Assembly (NCBI GenBank): GCA_030065935.1
Contig: JASJCP010000051.1
Coordinates: 1-41,290, forward strand
Direction of reading: 5' to 3'
Source: Xenococcaceae cyanobacterium MO_167.B27
GTDB lineage: Bacteria > Cyanobacteriota > Cyanobacteriia > Cyanobacteriales > Xenococcaceae
DNA: 41,290 nt
Below the pieces are notes generated by a model. It did no database searches and was not told the DNA's origin. It worked only from the letters and a program-made list of their open reading frames with translations. Both the position numbers and the translations under genes were made by a program. Shown here piece by piece: positions 37,172-41,290 of this stretch (position 1 is the stretch's first letter; each line of letters starts with the position of its first letter).

Positions 37172-37222
37172 TTAGTGTAATAGTCATTACGTTAATTATT
37201 AGTGTAATAGTTGTTACGTTAA
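37172..37222. promoter_or_regulatory. Tandem operators between DUF5367 and tetR
   Basis: Two 24-bp copies (37172-37195 and 37199-37222), ttagtgtaatagt(ca/tg)ttacgttaa, 27 bp apart. Each holds a partial palindrome (GTAAT-4-ATTAC in the first, GTAA-6-TTAC in the second). The position and symmetry fit TetR-dimer sites. Repression of both divergent promoters is the likely effect. Confidence 0.7.
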
Positions 37223-37232
37223 CTGTCAAGCT

Positions 37233-37775
37233 ATGAACCGACCCACTGAGCCTCACAAGAAAGAGGAGCTTTTAGAAAGATGTCTAGCGGTTGCAATGGA
37301 AGCAGGATCGTTAGATTTTAGGATTAATGCGATCGCTAAAAACATAGGTACTAGCGGACGAATGCTAGTTTATCACTTTGGCTCGAAACAGGAATTAGAA
37401 AAACAAATCATCAGTCTTTTAGAGACTCGCTTACGAGAAAAATTATGGTCATTTCAAGGCTTGTCACCACAGGGGAGTCTAACAGAATCCTTGCTTGAGA
37501 TGTGGAAGCATTTGACTTCACCAGAGATGGGTGGCTTGCTAAAACTGACAATGGAGCTAAATCAACGTGCTATGCAAGGAGACTTAGAAATACAAAGTCT
37601 CTTAGAGCGTGAGAGCCAAAAATGGATAGACTCTTTATTTAATCTCACCAATGACAAAACTACTGCTTTATCTTTATTTCATTTATTTCAGGGCGCGATC
37701 TTAGACTTTTTGACTACGGGAAACCCACAAAGGGGACAGCAAACTATTAAGGCTTTTACCGAAACTCTCAACTAG
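37233..37775 (+). CDS. TetR-family transcriptional regulator
   Basis: A 180-aa protein with an N-terminal helix-turn-helix (RINAIAKNIGTSGRMLVYHFGSKQELEKQI), typical TetR, and a helical ligand-binding C-terminus. Starts at ATG 37233, 10 nt after the second operator. The ligand is unknown. Probably represses itself and the DUF5367 gene. Confidence 0.85.
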   Translation: MNRPTEPHKKEELLERCLAVAMEAGSLDFRINAIAKNIGTSGRMLVYHFGSKQELEKQIISLLETRLREKLWSFQGLSPQGSLTESLLEMWKHLTSPEMGGLLKLTMELNQRAMQGDLEIQSLLERESQKWIDSLFNLTNDKTTALSLFHLFQGAILDFLTTGNPQRGQQTIKAFTETLN

Positions 37776-37875
37776 TTTGAACTGCAATCATTAAAGTCCT
37801 TGTCCAACTTAAAAGATTGGATTGAGGAAAAATCTGTAAAAGATTGAAAACTACTGTCCTTATATAATCTAAATT

Positions 37876-37924
37876 GCGATCGCTTTTATTGTAGCTAGTC
37901 TTCTATCCGATCCATTACTTAGTA
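37876..37924 (+). repeat. Direct repeat R of the bracketed cassette
   Basis: 49 bp, partner of 36691-36740, with one gap and four mismatches. No recombinase gene lies within the bracketed ~1.2 kb. Confidence 0.8.
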
Positions 37925-37960
37925 AGATGAAAACCAACAAAGCTATTTACACATACCCCG

Positions 37961-38194
37961 ATGAATTCAAAGACTAGTTTGTTCAATCGCATTACCCAAA
38001 CCCCTGGTCAGTGTGGTGGTCGTCCCTGTATTCGAGGAATGCGAATTAGAGTCAGTGATATTTTAGAAATGTTGGCTGAGAATGTTAGTGTTACTGAAAT
38101 CTTAGAAGACTTCCCTGATTTAGAATTAGCAGATATTCAAGCTTGTCTGATTTTCGCAGCACGACGCAGTGATTTTCCCACACTGACAGCATGA
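37961..38194 (+). CDS. DUF433 antitoxin
   Basis: 77 aa with the DUF433 pattern: RITQTPGQCGGRPCIRGMRIRV, DILEMLAENVSVTEILEDFPDL, ADIQACLIFAARR. The DUF433 fold is a winged helix; family members are antitoxins of DUF5615 PIN-like toxins. Its stop TGA overlaps the ATG of the downstream toxin remnant (ATGA), the expected antitoxin-toxin order. Confidence 0.85.
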   Translation: MNSKTSLFNRITQTPGQCGGRPCIRGMRIRVSDILEMLAENVSVTEILEDFPDLELADIQACLIFAARRSDFPTLTA

Positions 38195-38304
38195 AGATTT
38201 GGATCGATGCTCAATTGCCTCCAACTCTAGCGCAGTGGTTGATAGAAACCTTTGGTTTAGCTTTCCTAATCCATATTAGTTTTGGTATTCAAAAAAGTGG
38301 GTAA
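38191..38304 (+). pseudogene. Truncated DUF5615 toxin
   Basis: The first 23 codons (MKIWIDAQLPPTLAQWLIET) match the DUF5615 N-terminus with its first acidic residue, then the sequence diverges and stops after 37 aa. The family is normally about 110-120 aa, and the remaining catalytic acidic residues are missing, so the toxin is inactive. Confidence 0.7.
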
Positions 38305-38421
38305 TTGAGTTATCGAGAAAGGGGGAGGGCAGAAAGCTGGAGGCAGCTTATATTCTGTCCTCTACCTTGAGCCTGGTCAGCAAGAGGAGCCAGGATTTAG
38401 TAGCCCCACGCTGAGGAATTT

Positions 38422-38610
38422 TTAGGAGCGATTTTTCAAATACTCGGCAGCTACGTAAGCAGCACTAATCAGTGCAACGGCTGCTAAGAGGTATGCTAAG
38501 GCAGTCGCTGTAGCTGCTATCATGACAGGATGACCATCAACAACAAATTTAGCTACTAGTACACTGCCTGCGGGGATAGCTAGCTTACCGGCTTCATGAA
38601 GAGCTTTCAT
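38422..38610 (-). CDS. Small Ala-rich membrane protein
   Basis: 62 aa. A short amphipathic N-terminus is followed by a long Ala-rich hydrophobic stretch (PVMIAATATALAYLLAAVALISA), ending EYLKNRS. No ribosome site is obvious, but a palindrome lies 8 nt upstream. It could be a holin-like or bacteriocin-like peptide or a simple membrane subunit; no partner gene supports any of these. Unrecognised. Confidence 0.45.
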   Translation of the reverse strand: MKALHEAGKLAIPAGSVLVAKFVVDGHPVMIAATATALAYLLAAVALISAAYVAAEYLKNRS

Positions 38611-38617
38611 AAATAAT

Positions 38618-38638
38618 ACGTTGAACTTCTTTCAACGT
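38618..38638. promoter_or_regulatory. Palindrome upstream of the small membrane protein
   Basis: ACGTTGAA (38618-38625) and TTCAACGT (38631-38638) around a 5-base spacer, 8 nt before the ATG. Could be an operator or an mRNA hairpin covering the ribosome site. Confidence 0.5.
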
Positions 38639-38800
38639 TCGTGGTTTACAATCTCTAGAATAAGAGGGTCAAATTGGATTTCTGCCGATCATCAACAATC
38701 GAAATCAAAAAAATTTTCGCAGTGGTTCAAAGTATTTCCCAGTAAGTTTTTCGGGATAATGCTTTATGATGAAATCTAGTGCCGATCTTTTTTATGTGTA

Positions 38801-39484
38801 TTGCCGATCATCAGCATCTTAGATTTAAATGTGCAAAAGTCTGTGAGCGAGAAGAGCGAGGAGAAGAACAAGAAAGCGTGTGTATTAACTCCTACTGGTA
38901 GAGACAAGCTGCAGTCAGCTTTGGAGAAGTTAGAGAAAAAACCGAAAAAATGCGATCCACATGATCGGGATAACTACTATCGACAATCAAATGGTAATTA
39001 TATTATTTCAGCTATAGCTCGAAAAGCTGGAATACATCGTGATATTGTTAGGAAGATATTAACTCCAACCGGTTTAAAGCCAGAAAATGAATGTGACGGA
39101 GTAACTTATAGTAAGCTGAATAATTTATTTTCTGATGGTCTCAACATAGATTTAGATGATGATGATTGGAAGGAAGCGGACACACAAGCAAAATCATCTC
39201 GGCGAAAACAGCCTACAACTGTACCAAACAACTATGAAAAATTCACAGGTGCTTTGGGAGACTTAAACTACTCCCAACAAAAACAGTTATTCAAAAAAAC
39301 CATTGACGAAGTTAGACCAGCAGCAACTTTTTTAATTCACGGTAAACCTGATTTTGGTCAACGTTGGTTAGTGAACCAAATGAGGTATGAAGTCCCTTAT
39401 CATTCAGAGGCTTGGCAGAAATCAATTCACATTAACAGTAGATGGACAAGTTTTTCCCAGGGCGATCGCTTAAACCAAAAATGA
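38801..39484 (+). pseudogene. HTH plus STAND-like P-loop protein, cut by an IS
   Basis: The start is uncertain (TTG 38801 or a GTG at 38831 or 38843). Residues about 65-105 (NYIISAIARKAGIHRDIVRKIL) form a helix-turn-helix as seen at the N-terminus of cyanobacterial STAND proteins. Then LGDLNYSQQKQLFKKTIDEVRPAATFLIHGKPDFGQRWLVNQM matches the start of the inactive-STAND (iSTAND) ATPase-like domain. After HIN, the frame enters the terminal repeat of an IS at 39436, and the last ~16 residues are IS-encoded. The rest of the gene presumably lies beyond the window. Three copies of TGCCGATC sit at 38682, 38780 and 38802 near the start. Confidence 0.65.
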
Positions 39485-39530
39485 TTTAGAGGTACAATTT
39501 TTATCAGTACTTTAGTTCTGAATTCCTCTT

Positions 39531-39557
39531 ATTAATATAAGTCAAGCTTATATTAAT
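39531..39557. repeat. Hairpin in the IS left end
   Basis: Perfect 11-bp arms (ATTAATATAAG/CTTATATTAAT), five-base loop, 30 nt after the joined reading frame ends. Confidence 0.6.
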
Positions 39558-39669
39558 AACTGATCGAGCTTTAAATTATAGTAATATCTTCATGTTTGAC
39601 AAATCAAACTATTATAAAAGCAACAATATTTTCTAATTATTTAAAGTCAAAAAATAATTGAGGGATTGG

Positions 39670-39696
39670 ATTCAAGTTTTTTCAAAAAACTTGAAT
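39670..39696. terminator. Hairpin downstream of the transposase
   Basis: Perfect 13-bp arms (ATTCAAGTTTTTT/AAAAAACTTGAAT) around one base; the A/T runs make it a possible bidirectional terminator. Confidence 0.5.
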
Positions 39697-39806
39697 ATTC
39701 GACAGATTTTGACAAAAGCTATCTCTTAAACACGCCAGTTTGAATAATTTAAAAGACCCTCGTGCTTAGATTAAAGGTTATTTTTTTACCTGAGTAAAAC
39801 TATTAA

Positions 39807-41055
39807 CTAATTGTTGGGAATATAGACTACTTTTCTGACTTGATAAATTCGATTTATTTCATTAGATAAAAAGGATAACATTTGTTTTAAACTAAATAAG
39901 TAATTATAGACAAAACGTCCACCTCGTCTAGGCTTAGATATTTTTGACCATAAAAGATAAATCCAAATATTAACTAATAAAAAAGAGATTCCTACATAAA
40001 GTAGTCTAATTATCGGATTTTTAGTAGTAGTTCTAATCCGACAAATATTCTTAAGACGGTAAGAGAGGAGAAAAAAAATTAGGGGGTCTTCATTCATTAA
40101 ATGACTGTACCCAACCATTAATAGATAGGCTTTAAGACCCCCTAATTTTTAATTCCTTTTATAGCTTGCTTCAATACCAAATCGCCCGCGATAATCTTGA
40201 TAAATGTAATCCAAGCTTATCTTAACTTTATAAACTACATAAGCTAGATATTCAATGCCGAATTTTCCTCGTTTTCCTTTAAGATATTTACAAACAATCC
40301 AGAGAGCAAAAGTTACTTCATTATCTTTATTTTTATTTAATGTATGAGTTGTTTTATAACTCTTTCCTCCTTTCAAATACTGATTGATTCCCCCAGTTTT
40401 ACCATTTCTAATAGCAGGCATTATAAATGGTATATCTAAAGCTATTAACCATCTTATTACTGCACTACTATAAAAGCCTCGATCTAAATACAATGTTTTT
40501 ATTTTGAGGTTTAAAGAATTTATTTTCTCTAAAAGATAAGATATAATAGCTACAGATGTATAGCTTTTTTTAACCCCAATGATAGCTATAGTTAATCGCT
40601 TATTTTTGGCAATTATATAGATAGTAGCATAAGCAAAAAATGAACAAGTCCCATTTTTGGGTTGGCTGCGATAAATATAATCTTCCTCTTTTTCCCTAGA
40701 TGTACCTGTGTTAAGAAATTAAATTCAAATCGATTGCTAGTTTATGTTTTCTCTTCTTTATTCGACGGGGAAGCTTACTTATTAATGCTTGGTTAACTTC
40801 CTTTTCTAATTCTGGGAAATTGGGAATTTTATTTAAATGATATCTGACATTTCGACCAGACCAAGAGTTTTTTAAACTAGAAGCTGTATTTTCTATGGTA
40901 TCACTACGACTTGCTGCGCCCACTAAAATATTAAATAAATTGCTTTGTTGACAATCACTTTGGGTCTTAATCGAAATATTTTCTTGTAAACAATCAACAA
41001 CTTCTTTTAAAGTTTCTTCATCTGTTAAAACAGCTTTTTCCAATATTTTAGTCAA
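39807..41055 (-). pseudogene. IS4-like DDE transposase, broken
   Basis: Three segments of one protein. The first (41055-40711: MTKILEKAVLTDEETLKEVV...KHKLAIDLNLIS) stops where the first catalytic Asp region (AIDLNLI) is, and the frame shifts by one. The second, joined through TGTSREKEEDYIYRSQ, has the second Asp in TLYLDRGFYSS and the Y-x2-R-x3-E motif (YRGRFGIEASY), ending at 40149. A 77-bp palindrome follows, then the third segment (SYRLKNICRIRTTTKNP...LLVNIWIYLLW), ending at 39807. The protein must once have been about 400 aa. Family assignment within IS4-like elements is uncertain (ISH3-type is possible). Confidence 0.75.
40074..40150. repeat. 77-bp palindromic insertion in the transposase gene
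   Basis: 17-bp perfect arms: aaaaattagggggtctt (40074-40090) and its reverse complement (40134-40150), with a 43-base centre. It separates the YRGRFGIEASY and RLKNICRIRTTT segments, so it arrived after the transposase was intact or decaying. Probably a miniature element. No clear target duplication. Confidence 0.75.
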
Positions 41056-41290
41056 TTTTTTTACTTAAATTAATGGCAAACACTCCGAAGTATATAAGAG
41101 TTTTGAGAGAGTAAATAGCCAAAATATATATAACTAACTTCCTGTTCACAAATATAAGCAATACTTATTTTATATCTTAGGTATTAAAACATGAGTACTG
41201 ATAAATAGTTGTAAAAGTCAAGCCTCTTAGCATAGCGACCGCGAAGCGTTCTCTTCGAGATCGCCTTGGGGAAAACTTGTCCATCTACTG

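Larger units (their letters stand above)
39436..41290 (-). mobile_element. IS4-like insertion sequence, decayed
   Basis: Terminal inverted repeats: cagtagatggacaagtttt at 39436 and its reverse complement ending at 41290, the last base, with about 33 matching positions and two or three mismatches. The transposase inside is broken. The right flank and any target duplication are outside the window. Confidence 0.8.

Noticed and set aside
38422-38610. Circular bacteriocin precursor
   Set aside because: Composition is suggestive, but there is no processing or immunity gene and no known leader. Kept only as an open possibility.
1-41290. CRISPR array
   Set aside because: No regularly spaced direct repeats of 25-40 bases. 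The only tandem arrays are the 18-bp coding repeat and short duplications.

Overview
The window comes from a cyanobacterium. It carries psaK (photosystem I subunit K), the octamer GCGATCGC (HIP1) recurs throughout, the base composition is AT-rich, and several families are typical of large-genome, possibly colonial or filamentous, cyanobacteria: AAA-like/WD40 proteins, Calx-beta surface proteins, Uma2, DUF433/DUF5615, TnpB elements and RT-HNH group II introns. No species can be named from the sequence. Both ends of the window fall at insertion-sequence termini: a TnpB element right end at base 1 and an IS terminal inverted repeat at the last base. It therefore looks like a whole contig broken at repeats.

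Layout. 1-1340: IS200/IS605-type tnpB element. 1500-3616: a small exported protein with a 21-bp perfect hairpin inside its coding sequence, then two tandem MscS-type channel genes on the minus strand, one frameshifted in an 8-T run and one frameshifted and lacking its pore. 3.6-9.2 kb: leader region, a 64-aa protein and a 1330-aa multidomain GH18 chitinase. 9.4-11.7 kb: a 57-aa Met/His-rich membrane peptide and a membrane polyferredoxin. 11.7-12.6 kb: gene debris. 12.6-17.8 kb: an AAA-like/14-blade WD40 protein facing an HTH-AAA protein, with a Uma2 remnant between them. 17.8-18.9 kb: debris. 18.9-21.6 kb: psaK, a tRNA-Arg(CCU) gene split by a group I intron, and malQ. 21.8-25.5 kb: a LivH/NatD-type amino-acid permease gene split by a 2.86-kb group II intron that encodes an RT-HNH protein. 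25.9-32 kb: a 1413-aa repetitive surface protein, an exported beta-propeller-like protein and a CAP-domain protein. 32.0-33.8 kb: IS607-type element. 33.8-36.6 kb: GHMP kinase, nucleotidyltransferase and M28 peptidase operon. 36.7-37.9 kb: DUF5367/TetR pair bracketed by ~50-bp direct repeats. 37.96-38.3 kb: DUF433 antitoxin with a truncated DUF5615 toxin. 38.4-41.3 kb: a small membrane protein and an HTH/STAND-like gene cut by a decayed IS that itself contains a 77-bp palindromic insertion.

How it fits together. Self-splicing or hairpin-forming nucleic acids are unusually dense here. One housekeeping tRNA and one transporter gene both depend on intron removal. A ~41-bp hairpin occurs twice, and one copy sits inside a longer repeat that is present elsewhere in the window without it. 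The protein content falls into secreted/surface proteins, STAND-like signalling or defence ATPases, and toxin-antitoxin and IS remnants, with a few core genes between them. The most checkable unusual items are the duplicated exon-recognition hairpin region in the group II intron, the intron-split tRNA-Arg, the nested hairpin element, the Met/His-rich peptide beside the polyferredoxin, and the direct-repeat-flanked DUF5367/TetR cassette.
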